A stretch of DNA of 64,000 nt from Melampsora larici-populina 98AG31 (lineage: Eukaryota > Basidiomycota > Pucciniomycetes > Pucciniales > Melampsoraceae), in the NCBI RefSeq assembly GCF_000204055.1, contig NW_006768786.1:295260-359259 (forward strand), written 5' to 3'. This document shows positions 46,411 to 58,482 of the stretch, in pieces. The notes beneath the pieces were generated by a model. That model was not told the origin of the DNA and did not search any database. It worked only from the letters and a program-made list of their open reading frames with translations. The stretch's first letter is position 1. Each line of letters starts with the position of its first letter. The position numbers and the translations under genes are program-made.

Positions 46411-47517
46411 ATGCCTATCCACAGCCCCGAGGTCAAGATGCTCGTGGTGCGCATGGTGATTCGAGGGATGCGGTTTCGTGAGATTGTTGAATCACTCGGC
46501 ATTCAACTCGCGCTCACCTCGGTCCGGCGTTGGTACCATCTCTACCGGACGACTCGAGCAATTGTGACCAATCCGATGGATCATATGGAACCAGGCCCTC
46601 CACCCGTGTTAGGACCAGCTGAACACCAGTTCATCATGGAATCGCTTGAAGTGGACCCAACCCTCTATCTAGATGAGCTCCAAACGAAAATTACCGACAC
46701 CTTTGGGATCCACGTCTCAACCATGACTCTTTCAAAGGAGCTACGAAATAGGCTGGCCTGGTCCAGGAAAAAGGCCCGTACGGTCCATCCCAATCAATCC
46801 ATGGCTGCACGAGGAGCCTACATACAATCAGTTCATGACATTGACCCTAGATGTCTAGTATTCACTGGTACGTTTTTTTTCTTTCAATTTGTAAATTTCA
46901 TTATATGTTTATGTATTCAGGATGTTTTCATCTTTCAGACGAAAGTGCAATTACCAAGCGTCGGTTGTTTCGAGATTACGCGCGTGCACCCGTTGGTCAA
47001 AGGTCCAGCCGCCTGCAGAGGCCCACCAATGCTACTCGATGGTCCGTATTGCCCGCCATTTCTTTAGATGGAGTGATTGCTTGTAAGATCCAGGCGGGTG
47101 GGTATGCACGGATTGACTTCGAAGACTTCCTTGAACATGATCTTGTAAGTCATATGTTTTTTGTATGCTTTCATGATACTGACATGGATGTCTTATTTGT
47201 AGTTACCGGCAATGAATCCCTGGCCGGCTCGTAATAGCGTATTGGTGATGGATAATGCACCGATCCACCACAACGGTCGGGTGGCAGAACTTTGTGAGGC
47301 ACGAGGTGTTAGACTAGTTTACCTGCCAGCTTACAGCCCGGATCTGAACCCAATTGAAAAAGGTTTTTCGATTTTGAAGGCCCGATTGAGAAGGTCCCAA
47401 GTTCTTCAAAATGCTTTGAACCAAAACGAAGAAATGGCCGCGATTTTTGAAAGTTGTATGATACTTTTCAATGAGGCGCTTTCGGAAGCGCTTTTCCGAG
47501 GTTGCGGCTATTTGTAG
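46411..47517 (+). CDS. Tc1/mariner (IS630-type) DD34E transposase (325 aa, three exons)
   Basis: Exons 46411-46867, 46939-47144 and 47203-47517 join in one open frame. An N-terminal helix-turn-helix region (RMVIRGMRFREIVESLG, TSVRRWYHLYR) is followed by a second one (LYLDELQTKITDTFGIHVST). The catalytic core shows FTDESAI (first Asp), VMDNAPIHH (second Asp) and YSPDLNPIEKGF (Glu), with 34 residues between the second Asp and Glu. It catalyses cut-and-paste movement of the surrounding element. A likely 5' UTR intron runs from GTAAGT near 46180 to the CCCAG directly before the ATG, and the leader has a long CT tract (46195-46260). The frame shows no stops or frameshifts, so the element may still be active or very recent. 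Confidence 0.92.
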
Positions 47518-48577
47518 CGTTCATTTGTTTCATGATCTAGCCATCAAATTGCTCGATGTTGTGGGCATGGTAGTTTTTTTTAATCTTTGTCCCTTTGTTT
47601 GGTTTTGAATATTTCTCTGCAATGCAATATCAAAGATGTATGCTTGAGTCATATGCTTTTGACTCAAGGTGAGGTTTGGTGCTTGAGGTAATGGATGTAC
47701 GTGATTGAGCACCTACGGATCATGATCATGATCCTGTTTGCTCAACAATGAGTTTGATCAAGCTCTTAGGAATTGAGCTTGACAAGTTGGATGCGTTCAA
47801 TACGACTCAGGATCATGACCCACAAATTGATCATGATTATGACATTAGTCATATTCATGACTTCAATATGACTAAGGTTTCTTGACTTTAGATTCTCTAA
47901 AATCTATCCTTTAGAATCTATAAAATACGAATAAGTTTTTATTTCTTTTCTTTCAATGTTAAAGGTCAGTCTTTAGCAAACGTGGACCCACATTTGTGAC
48001 CTTGGTTAGGCTTCAAGAGAGTCACTAGGGAAACTGGTTTTGAAGTCCAATATCGGACATGGCACAAAACACCCATTTGGTGGAACATCATAGCGAGACT
48101 AATATATCAGGATAACTTGCATTTTTGGAAAGTTTCTTGGGGAGATAACATGAGAAGTACCTTCTGTGTATCGGACTTTAGGAATGATAACAACTTTTTT
48201 TGGATTTTTTGGATGAGAACAAGCAGATAACAAGACTTCGGCATAACAAGAACAAGATAAGCACAATCACTGCCTTTCTGTGAATAGGACTTTATCAAAG
48301 ATAACAAGACTTTGGGATAGCAAGATAAGCACGAGGTAAGCAGACTTTGGGATAACTAGATAAGCACGATAACTTCCTTTCAGTGTATAGGACTTTGGCG
48401 AAGTTAACAAATTCTTGTGGTTTTTTTGACCGAATAAAACAGGAGACAGAAAATTGGATAGCAAGATAACAACACAACTTTGACTTTAGAGGATTACATA
48501 CTTAACATGTATGATTCTTCGATTTAGGTATTCATCAGGCAGCTGAAATGATTAATAGACGCAGGAGAAGTCGGATG
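47518..48577. other. Non-coding spacer inside the Tc1/mariner element
   Basis: No gene was seen. Between about 48150 and 48480 there are loose repeats of GATAACAAGACTTTGG and GATAAGCACGA words in several copies, which may be a decayed tandem array. Confidence 0.45.
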
Positions 48578-50747
48578 ATCAGTGATCAATAACTGAAAGA
48601 AGTGGAAGTCATGAAGGGCGCACTCACCTTGTCTTTTGGTGATTCGCATGTAACGAGCTTCAGCAGCTGCAAGCAGACGGCCTGCAACACTGCGGTTAAC
48701 ACCTCGAAAAACCAAAGTCCCCTCAGTCATCTGAAGGGACGGGATGAGATCGGTCCATGACTCTACCCCAGCTTCAGCTAAGCCCATGCGGGTATTCAAA
48801 TCTTCAGGGGGAATACCAGTAGTGTAAAGGAAATTCTCCAATGCCGCTTCGTGAGAAGCAATCACCGAGGTACCAATACCGTCGGAAATATCTGAAGAGT
48901 CATCACCGTTATCTAACTCAATCACGTTTCCTGTAGAGCGACCAGTAACTAAATGAATCGTTTTCATCATGAGCACAACCTTAGGAATAAGAAAGAGCAG
49001 ACAGTGAAAAAACTACGAAATCTTACCATATTGGGTTTTGGGCAGATTAGGCTTGCCTTCCAAAATGGGCAACTCTAAGCTGGACGTGCTAATCTCAGCT
49101 TTGAGCTTTGCATTCCTGGCCGAGGGATCTACATGCAGAGGTATAAGAGAAAGACAGAGATACAAGGAGACTTGTCAGATGGAAGCTAGTTATATAGATC
49201 ATAAGAGGCGCTACTCACGGTTCTCCTTGTTACCAAAATAACTCTTACCGGCATCATGCTCGCTTTCCGTTTCGGAAATTACACGGTCGTCTGAGGAGAT
49301 GACCAGGCAGACGCCCGAACCACCGGCAGGAGTAGGGCTGGTTCTTTCTTTGGCATCCTTGCCAAAGAAAGAACGAGTTGATCTAGCAGCCCGACGAGCA
49401 CCAATACGCATTTGAACGCGGTCACGCACAGCCATAGCGCGATGAAATACTCGAGATTTCTCCATTTCCGCACGATACTCTTTCGTATCAGGCGCCATAT
49501 GGATCGTGGCCAATTTGGCCTCCTAAATATGAGATTGAAGCGGTCAGTTTAACATCCACAAGGAATGTGTAATATGGAACAACAGGCAACTCACGATAGC
49601 TTTGGCCCACTCGAAGGCACATCGCAGGGTGAACCGGTATTGAAAGTTTGGGTCCCAGGGTGCTACCAAAATAACACCATCGCCACTGTTGGAAACCTCG
49701 CCGTGCTGACGATAAATGGCCGCAGTGGTCTCGTGCAACTTGACCAACTTTTGGGACGCCTGTGACCACCAAGGGTTAGTTTGACCCAAAATTTACGTAA
49801 CTGGAGTGTAAAGGAAAAACTTACTTCTAAGCGGGCATTCACCACTTCAAGATCTTGATTGCCATTGCCCGAAGCTGGGCCTGCAGCTGTGGCAATTAGC
49901 TGCTTCGCTGCATTGACCTGTAGGAAAATGATTGACATTGCCATTAGTAAACTAACCACATAAATGTGATTAAACACACAAAAGGGAAAACATAAAGACG
50001 AGAGAAACATGAAGAAGGACAATAAGAAAAACTTATTAACTCACTTTGGCGTTCTTTTGAGCCTTCAAAGTCTCATCCTCGTGAAGGATCATCACAGAAC
50101 CTCTTTTTTTCTTCGACTTTTCTAGCAACTCAACAAAACCGAACCAGCCTCGACTTCCATCCAGAACAACCTTGGTGCGACCGACAACACCTTTCCAAAT
50201 GATGGAAGGTGCGATATCGCTGGTTAAGAGAAGCTGCTCCATTAGCGGGGCATGGACATCACATAACTTCGCACATAGTTTCTTCATGTCATTCAAAGAC
50301 TTGCCAAACAGGCAAGCCTTGAACTCAATGGGTTCACCATTGTTGAAAGTCTTGGAATCCACAAGAGGGGTCTTGGTAGTCGCAGAGGCACGTCTGCCAT
50401 TGGTGACCTTCGATGGGATAGGCTCGACCGCAGGTGGACCGTTGTGAGCGTGGAGTTTAAAGACAACCCCGATAATCACTTCGTGCTTTTTGTCGAAAGC
50501 GATCCTGGCATCGGTGCCCTCGCGGAACAACGGGCCATTGATGAAGGTGACAGGCGCATCGGGTCCATCAAATATGGATGACGGACGTTCAAACACTGAC
50601 AAATGAAATGCTCAGTGTCTATATGCTTCTACCTGCGTACAAGCTCAAAATAGATAAAGTAACATAGTATCACTTACACGAGTTGACATGGCCAGATAAG
50701 ACCTGGCTGCCGTTGGAGGTGTTTGGTGATTGAGCAGATTCAGACAT
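48578..50747 (-). CDS. Passenger protein of the Tc1/mariner element, unknown function (about 539 aa, eight exons)
   Basis: Minus-strand exons are 50747-50678, 50595-50045, 49917-49825, 49759-49595, 49522-49219, 49128-49027, 48948-48628 and 48591-48578. All keep one frame with GT-AG introns. The last exon is only four codons and its acceptor is uncertain. Visible parts include a beta-rich N-terminal domain (SIFDGPDAPVTFINGPLF, HEVIIGVVFKLHAHNG, EFKACLFGKSLNDMKKLCAK) and IIWKGVVGRTKVVLDGSRGW. After these come WDPNFQYRFTLRCAFEWAKA, a basic stretch (RIGARRAARSTRSFFGKDAK) and a helical C-terminal part (LENFLYTTGIPPEDLNTRMG, GVESWTDLIPSLQM, GRLLAAAEARYMRI) that looks SAM-like. No enzyme motif was recognised. 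It is convergent to the transposase and lies wholly between the element's inverted repeats. Confidence 0.75.
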
Positions 50748-52190
50748 TTCTGATAAAAAAAAACAAAAGTGATACTCGGTCAGATGACTGAGAGCAAGAT
50801 TATCACTAGAAATTGAAGCACAAGGACTGACTTTTATAAGGCTAGATGGGTTTTTGACTAATCAAACTAAGGAAAAAAAACGATCAAAGACCCAAAGGAA
50901 AAACAAACATCAGACTTGGGTTTCAACTTATAGAGAAGAGATAAAGGTCAAGAAAGAGCTGACTAGACGAGTTAGAAAGGGATTGATGATTTGGTAAGTA
51001 ATTTGTATGTTTTTGAATAACCAATTTGGGAAGTGGCTTGTTTTGAGATGGAGACTGAGACCAAGGGGCGCCTTTATAGGTTTCAAACTGGTGGCAAGCT
51101 TGATTGGCGTTGGAAATGCCAATTTGGTTCCAACTGAGTTTAGTGCTAGATTTGGCAATCGAAGAAAGATGACGTGGTAGAATCCAATACCAAAGCCTTT
51201 CGAGGCCACAGCTGAACCACCAGATTTTGAAAGGTACAATATGATGTGTTGGTTTCCGACCGAGAGAATAGCCACTGAAAGCAATAGAAGTCGAAGAAAC
51301 GTGTCGTGGCCGATATCGGAAATTGACGGCTAGATGGAAGCCAAAGGTGAACCACAGGTTTGTGAAAGGAAAGATTGGAAATCGATTGATGTTGAAAAAG
51401 GTAATGATTTGAAATGAAATGTATCGATGGAATTGAAGGGATATATATTGAAATTCTTCTTCATGGCCTTCAATCGAAACAAATTACGAAAATGGTCGTC
51501 ATCGATTTCATGTTCGATTCAAGATGAAGCTTTTGAATGGCAAGAAGGGATGCCACAAAAAGATGAATATGATTTGATGGTTAGCTAGCCCTCGAAGTCT
51601 AATAAGTATGATTGTGGAGCGGATGAACTGCAAGCTGACCTTTCCTGATGGTATAAAACCCTTCCTTGTGTGATATGATAACGACAAATAAAGTTCAAGC
51701 CAAACAAGGCCCAATATCAGGCAACTGAAGAAGCCGTCGTTTCGTTCTGAGACTGGTGGTGTTGCAAGATACAAGTTTCGTGCAAACGCCGGCTGCACCA
51801 CCGGTTGCTGACTGGTGGCAAAGGCTGGTGAACGGTGGTGAAGATGGAAATCGAAAGGTGAGGTGGATTGAGAACAAGGGGCAGAGAAAGGTGTGGGAAG
51901 AAAAGCGGCTGGAGATTTACATAACGGTTGAATACAACTTGATTATGAAGTCCGACCCTGAAGTGGTCAGGAAAGGGTCCGGTCCATGGATTGACAGCCA
52001 TGCCGGAGCCGGTTTCTTTCTAGAATCTGTCAGGCATGAGCCAAGACAGAGACGGTTTAGACAGCTTTAGACATATTGAACTACAAGGTTGGACGTCCAA
52101 AAACTTAAGATTTCAAGTTTTGGACAATAGAGTAAAATCCGGGTGCGACACAAAGAGGCCAAAAACTGCCATGAAATCCTTTAGTCGCTG
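50748..52190. other. Non-coding right part of the Tc1/mariner element
   Basis: Presumed promoter of the passenger gene and right subterminal region. Only short overlapping frames were found, none with domain-like character. Confidence 0.45.
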
Positions 52191-52450
52191 TAATAGAGTT
52201 TTTGTAAATTTTTGACCTACATATGAACAAAGATATGTACAAAACTCTTATTAAACTACTTTCTTATCCATATAAATTGAATTTCATAATGATTTCTGTC
52301 ATATGATGCTTCTCAGACTCTAGCATCTTCAAAGCTCAAAGATCAATGTTAGATCTAGCTTTTCATTTACAATTACAGCTCATAATATCACAGGCAAGTT
52401 CTAAGGTGAAAAATGTGGACAATGTTATCGATCTTGTTTTATATTTATAT

Positions 52451-53408
52451 GGAAACGACTCGGGCCACACTCATCTTTGCTACGGCCACACTTCACGTGA
52501 CTTGGCTACACATACTACATACATGTATTTACTAGCCTTCAAATTCACATTCCAGATCAATGATTCAGGGAGAACCAACACAGCCATTACCACCACCACC
52601 ATCTCTAAAACATTAATTGGACATACGGTGAACGCTTGACATGATTATTTCATGGAAGCTGAAATGCTTGAATAACAATTACAAACTCTTGAAGAATCTA
52701 ATCCGGAAGTTCATCAGCGTAATAATGCTGGATTATGCTCACAATCGCCATCGACTTAAATTGCAGGAGTCTGCAAATCGACCCCAAGCTTGATTTTTAC
52801 TGTTTACCAACTACTTACTCAAGATATGAACTTGTGTTTCACTATGTAAGCTTAACAAAGCCCCTCACAAGCGCGTTCGCCGCGCCCTCAAAGAGGCCTC
52901 CGTGAACATGTGCAATTAAAAACAATCATATGATCACTTTGATCCAGTCTAAATCTTTAAAGTCTTCTATTCCTGAGAAATCCTTGGGTGATGTGAAAAA
53001 CTCAGCAAACTAATTGGTGGTCTTGACTAAGCGTTTGATTCCCTGCCTCACTCCCATACCATCCAACTCAAATTGACTTTCCAATAACCTTCCTCAAGGT
53101 CTCTTGTTACCTACTGTCTCGCATCACGGAAACAATTCATTGTAACCAACTCGATATACAATGCATTGAGCGATCATGATCAAACCTGATCAAACATGAC
53201 TGTTCAACGATTACATTTAAATCATCCCTTTTCCACCTCACTCTTCCCGCTCGTTTCCCAATCCTTTGATTATCAAAGAAAAAAATATGCACAGTTACAT
53301 GTAGTGTGGTTAATACTAAAATTCTAATACGGAATACTTGTATGTATGTGTAGCCAAGTCACGTGAAGTGTGGCCGTAGCAAAGATGAGTGTGGCCCGAG
53401 TCGTTTCC
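52451..53408. mobile_element. Non-autonomous MULE-like element (958 bp) with ~65-bp inverted ends
   Basis: The left end begins GGAAACGACTCGGGCCACAC and the reversed right end is identical for about 65 bases. The 9 bases TATTTATAT flank both sides (52442-52450 and 53409-53417), the Mutator-type duplication length. The interior has no recognised coding content. It differs in sequence from the MULE at 14-15 kb, so it is another family. Confidence 0.85.
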
Positions 53409-53417
53409 TATTTATAT

Positions 53418-54690
53418 TGATGTGTTTTGAAGATAAACTTTTGCTTACAGTGAAAAAATTCTCTTTTTGATCTTGTTTTTTTAGTAGCTTGATAACTCAT
53501 TGAAGGTTAGTGAATTATACATTCTTGATCTGTGAATATAGGAGCAGGTGTGAACAAATTTTTTGATGTCATTTGATGACCTTGCATATTTTTTTTGTAA
53601 TTCTGTTATGATTTTGTCGCAGTCATTGGTAGTCTCTGGCCTGCCAGTGACTACATATTAGCTGGGGGCTGTGTGTGTAGGTAAACATATGTGATGTGAA
53701 ATGGATGTACAGGCCAGTTCTGATGTGCAGCAAATTGGCAATGGTTGACATGATCCTGAGACCTGCAAAAGTTGTGGTTGGAGCAAAGGTCCCAGTGTAC
53801 TCAATATCTTCTCTTTGGTTGCAACCTTTTGCTACTATTCTGGCTTTAAACTTGGTTAGATTACTTTTTCATTAGGTTTCTTGTAAGCAAAAACCTACTT
53901 GAGATTGATCAGCACTAAATTTGACGGCTTATCAACTACCCGCCAGACACCCATTTTTGCCATCATTCCCATTTCTGCATCACATGCTTCTGTCTATCTA
54001 CTTGTTTCTTTTGATTTCATTTCTTCAGTTTATGACCCAGTGGCTTTGGTATTTTGATATATTCATTTACATCTATTTCATGCTTTGCTGCTACATATTG
54101 CTTGTCAATCACAATTTCTTTGGTAAATTTGCCAAGTTTCAATGCATAGTATGTGCTTTAAGTTTCATTTGTTTGCGAGATCTTGATTCATGAGCTTGTT
54201 TAATGATTTCAATGATGTAAAACTAGTCTTTGTATGTGATGGTTCTTTGTTATTTTTGATGTTGTCTTCATACAGAAATTTTGCTATGGCTGATGCAATG
54301 AGTGTTTTTGATGCTGGCCCTTAAAATAACCAACCTTTTTCACATGTGACACACTCAGCCAATGTTCATCTTTGTCCTCTATCTTCCAGTTTTCCTGGTG
54401 ATATTTGATTTGTATTGAACATGAACAGTTGATCCAGAAGTTTGTATGATGTCAAGTTGTGGGTTTTTCCTGTGGAGAAGTTTGTATGGTGTTATGGAGT
54501 CCATTGCATAATTATGGTTGTGCCATAAGCTTGATAATTCTGCAGGCACTTGCAGTGCACAAATGGAAGAAGGAAATTTACTACAATTATTCTATGGTTT
54601 TCTATGTTTATTGGTAAACTAATGTCTGTTCTTGTGAACTGAATGTATAACTTTGCCTGACTTTAATTCAATTTGATAATTGTTCTTCTC
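53418..54690. other. Intergenic; probably decayed transposon sequence
   Basis: No gene recognised. T- and G-rich words such as CAGTGGCTTTGG and TTTGTATGGTGTT occur, without a definable unit. Confidence 0.35.
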
Positions 54691-54699
54691 ATCCATTGA

Positions 54700-55030
54700 T
54701 ATTTTTGCACCCTGTTTGCCCCTGGTTAAACAATAGTTGTGGTCACTTTCAGACAGTAATAAACATTCTTGATTGTTGCTGTTTCACCTTCTTCAGTCAC
54801 CATTGGAAGTCTGGCTTTACCCACAATCATGGCATCAGAGTCATTAGCCGCTGTGTGAACAGTAATGGGTTTTGCAAGGGGTTGGAAGTCAGTGAGCAGG
54901 GAATGGTTGTTGCTTATAGCATCCATTGCTCCACCATCAAGCAAGTACTCAGTTGGGATATTGATTTCAACCTCTGGTAAGCCAAGACCTCCAGAATTCA
55001 TTGATATTGCCAGTACATGCATTGCTTGAA
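54700..55030 (-). pseudogene. Ty1/copia Gag-Pol fragment (protease region)
   Basis: The minus-strand frame reads EYLLDGGAMDAISNNHSLLT then DFQPL and, further on, IVGKARLPMV and IKNVYYCLK. This matches the order of copia-type aspartic protease regions, where the active site is D-[ST]-G. Here the motif is DGGA, so the catalytic Thr/Ser is changed, and a stop (TAA) follows soon after. No flanking domains or LTRs were found. Confidence 0.6.
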
Positions 55031-55393
55031 CTTTCTACCTCAGTTGAATTAACCTTTGTAGCTGGCATTTTGTATTTTTGAGGATATAATACATTGATAC
55101 TGTAGGTCAAATGATTGTTGAGTTTCCTCCAATCATGATAATGAGTTCCAATTCTACCACTCTTTCTGTTGACAATACACCAATGAAGTTGGATCCATCT
55201 TTAGTAAGTTTTGTGAATTTAATATTTTCCGAAAGACTTTTCGTGGCTTGAGTTAAAGATGTGACCACAACACCTTTTTGCATTGTTTAAAGTACTTTTT
55301 GAGCCGTAAGGCTATCAAACACAGCATATATGGTCCAGCACTGGTAAAACCCCTCCAGCTGGGTAGGGGACAGGTAGCTGTTGACTATTTCAT

Positions 55394-55660
55394 CTAGTAT
55401 ACGTGTGTAAAAAGGGGAAGACATGAAGAAGGGCAGTGAAGTATGGTGTGAGAATGATTTTGAGGTTCGGTGCAATTGTGTAGAGGGGGTTCTCCTGAGA
55501 CGCTTGTCCATCCTAGGTGTTTTTTCCTCCTTGAAGCCTGGTTGTCGATGTCGCGCTCGAAGGCGGCTCGTGCCTGTGAGTGATTGTTGCATACGAAAAG
55601 AAAATGGTCAACGGATTCGACCCCCGAAGTCACCAATCGACGCTAAAACACATTTTGTAT
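55394..55660 (-). pseudogene. Remnant of the 3' end of a non-LTR retrotransposon (LINE)
   Basis: The minus-strand frame contains ESVDHFLFVCNNHSQARAAF followed by ERDID. This resembles the Cys/His segment (ET.DHFLF.C) found after the reverse transcriptase in Tad1-like LINEs. The frame is short and no reverse transcriptase was found next to it. Confidence 0.5.
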
Positions 55661-56137
55661 GGTAACTCGAAACCCAAATCTCAGAATTTTGAGAGTAAAG
55701 GATCGAGTTCTGTTTTGCCGAGGTTCGCATTGCGCAATGATGGATGAAATTTGAAAGCGTGTCGAGATGAACCGCTGATACATAATTTCCGCAATCGATC
55801 TTACTTAAGTCTCACTCTTACACTCATTCGAATGGCAGCACGTAAACCCAAAATGATGATGACTCATATAATATGGTATAAAGTGGCATGAAGTTCCCCT
55901 ATATGTTCCTTTCAAGGTTCTTTGCTTGGCTCAGTTCATCCTAACGTCGAGCGCTTGTTTCTCAACATCTTGCTTCGCGGACGTCAATACAATACCTCAA
56001 TTTGACTAAAACTAGATTATCATATTGTTTTAGGACCCTTCAGCTTGGACAGACAAAAATTATCATCAGTTTCGGTTGGACTAACATTTGTTGCACTCCC
56101 TCCTTGCTGGACGCGTTGACTCCTATTCTTAGACGAT
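55661..56137. other. Upstream region of the secreted propeller gene
   Basis: No coding signal was accepted here. It presumably holds the promoter of the next gene. Confidence 0.4.
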
Positions 56138-57759
56138 ATGATCCAACCATATGGAATCCTTGCGCTCGCCGTCTTTCTGATTTGGTACAATCGTTTGAGC
56201 GCGGTGTCAGGCGGAACTATAAACTTGAAATTTGAAGGTCTTTGTAAGTGATCTTCAAACTCCAAACTCATTGATGTAAAACTGATTTGATTTGGTGACC
56301 AGATCCAGAAAATGGAGCCAGTCTTCCAAGTACTGGGATGATGTACTACAGTGCGGTTTATAAAGCAACTGTGGTGAAATATGATCCAAAAAGGCAAAAT
56401 TTCAAAGAAATCACTATTCCTTCTGTTACTGGTCAGCCCAACACCCACGTCTCGGGTATTGAAGCCGACAGATCAAGTCCTTTAATTTGGGCTATTGTGA
56501 ATGCTGCTTCCGCTTTTGATACAAATGGAGCGTAAGCATACATCTTGCATATTAATTCAAATCTCGCTTGGTTTTTGGGAATTCTTTATTGATGTTTAAT
56601 GTCTACGATACTTTGGGGTTAGTCAAATTTCAGGTCCAGCTGGACTTGTTGGGATCGACACAAACGATAAAATTGTTTTCAATGTCGATTTGAACCCTGC
56701 TCTTCAAGAGGTCCAGCGTGTGAACGGTGGTATAGAAGCAGGTGGGGCACAAGATGCGGTATGTCGAGTTCCTTTGCTTTCACTGTCTCTCCCGTGATGT
56801 TTGTTTGCAAAAAGCGTAATGTTTATCATATTGTGCCTTATGGATTTCCTGTCTAGACAACTGATCACGAGGGAAATGTATACATAAGCATTAGTTTTGG
56901 TAAGCAGTTTATTTTCAATTTGTCTTTGAAAGACAAAAAAGAATTATAGGATGTTTCCATTATATATCGTTAGAACCTGAATCATTTTGTCTTTTATTTC
57001 AGGTCAAACCATCCTGAAATTTGATCCAAAGACTCAAAAAACTTCAATTTTTTACATGAAAATGCAACCCAAACCAAAGACCATGGGCATAACTGGTATT
57101 GAATTAGTCAACTCCAATACTTTAATTGTTTGGAATAATGAAAATGGAAAATTAGAAGTAAATTTTGAGATTATTCTAGTAAATTATCTACTCGTCAATT
57201 CACTAATTCAATTTGATCTCAATCTAGTCTTTTGATATTCATTCACCTAAAGTTGAGCCTTTCATCCCAAAAGGTGATTATTTACCCAAAACAACGATCG
57301 CAGACGGAGTGTTTATTCCTAGCTTTAGTAAAGGGACTTGTTTACTTCTTAATAATTGTGCACTAAACCAAGTAGAAGTAAGTGAAAATGATTTATGTCT
57401 CACAGGCATACAGACTCTAGAAATGAACCTTCTCGCGTTTTTCTTGTTGTCTTAGGTCTTAAAATCACATGACAATTGGAAAACCGTCACTCATGCAGGC
57501 TCGATCCCCACTAAGAAATTCAGTGGAATTTCAGTTTTCACGTATGAGATTGACTCACGAATATATTTTGGTACAGCAGTAAGTTTTTGATCTAATTTAA
57601 TCAAATCTTTGTTGTTCTTTTATATGATCCAGGTCTTGATCAAACCTCTTTTTGGTTTTGTTTTTCGAAAAAAAGTACTTCACCGATCCCAAACCTCGTA
57701 ATCGGAATCTCTTCCCTCAAGGTGATATAACTCATGCAGTTACAAAAGCCTGCACTTAG
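56138..57759 (+). CDS. Secreted beta-propeller protein, TRI14-like (341 aa, eight exons)
   Basis: Exons 56138-56243, 56303-56531, 56623-56758, 56857-56899, 57003-57157, 57228-57377, 57456-57578 and 57676-57759 join in frame with GT-AG introns. Residues 1-~25 are a signal peptide (YGILALAVFLIWYNRLSAVS). The rest has repeated beta-blade signatures: LYPENGASLPSTGMMYYSAV then YKATVVKYDP, HVSGIEADRSSPLIWAIVNA, GPAGLVGIDTNDKIVFNVDL, AGGAQDATTDHEGNVYIS, TILKFDPKTQKT and ISVFTYEIDSRIYFG. This pattern matches the TRI14-like/SMP-30-like family of six-bladed propellers; fungal TRI14 proteins are linked to virulence, but the molecular role is not settled. The frame is intact. A copia element sits 100 bases after the stop. 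Confidence 0.75.
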
Positions 57760-57858
57760 CATAAGAGTTGCAAATTCATCAAATCTATTTAAATTGGACA
57801 TTATATCTCCATTGTCTCTGCTCAGTTTTTATTGAAGTTTATCATTCAAGCATCATTC

Positions 57859-58482
57859 TATTGAGAACCGTATTTTCTCTTCATAGCACTAGTAACCATC
57901 CAGCCTGTCCGCTTTGAGCTTTTCCTTCTATTTGTTTCTTTTTGTTCTATGTTTCTTATTTCGTTTTAACTAATCCCAAAGCGGTGAATGAGAGTCACAA
58001 TTACTTCATGTATCGCAAACCTATGTCTAGAGAAACTTACCGTATAAAAGATGTGCTTCATGATTGTTGTTCCGTTTTCCTCACTCAATCATTGTCTCAT
58101 CTTTCTCGCACACCTTTCTACAGGTGCCTACTTTCTCTTATCTCACTCCCTAGTGATCCTGGCTTTATAGTGCCCATACTCACTAAGTGTCGTGATTCTT
58201 CAGGTTTGCATTATTGTCTACTTCACTACTTTGATGTTCGTTGCTTATAATAAATTACTCAATCATTGTCTCATCTTTCTCGCGCACCTTTCTACAGGTG
58301 CCTACTCTCTCTTATCTCACTCTCTAGTGATCCTGGCTTTATAGTGCCCATACTCACTAAGTGTTGTGATTCTTCAGGTGCCTACTTTCTCTTATCTCAC
58401 TCTCTAGTGATCCTGGCTTTATAGTGCCCATACTCACTAAGTGTCGTGATTCTTCAGACATCTGCCCCTGCCTATTTTATTA
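57859..58482 (+). repeat. 5' LTR of the copia element (624 bp)
   Basis: It matches the 3' LTR closely over the first ~150 bases and again at the end. From about 58120 to 58457 it contains three copies of an 80-bp tandem unit beginning GGTGCCTACTTTCTCTTATC and ending GTGATTCTTCA; one copy is separated from the others by a ~95-base spacer. Confidence 0.9.

Larger units (their letters stand above)
45959..52190. mobile_element. Large (6.2 kb) Tc1/mariner-superfamily element with transposase and passenger gene
   Basis: The left end begins CAGCGACTAAAGGATTTGAT and continues GGCA; the right end, reversed, begins CAGCGACTAAAGGATTTCAT and continues GGCA (23 of 24 bases). TA flanks both sides (45957-45958 and 52191-52192), the signature of Tc1/mariner insertion. 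GTCCAAAAC occurs in both subterminal regions, at about +56 and +67. Inside are a DD34E transposase on the plus strand and a spliced 539-aa gene on the minus strand. The size is far above the usual 1-3 kb of this superfamily. Confidence 0.85.

Noticed and set aside
54696..54980. Plus-strand frame over the copia protease fragment
   Set aside because: The minus-strand frame has clear retroelement motifs; the plus frame is its shadow.
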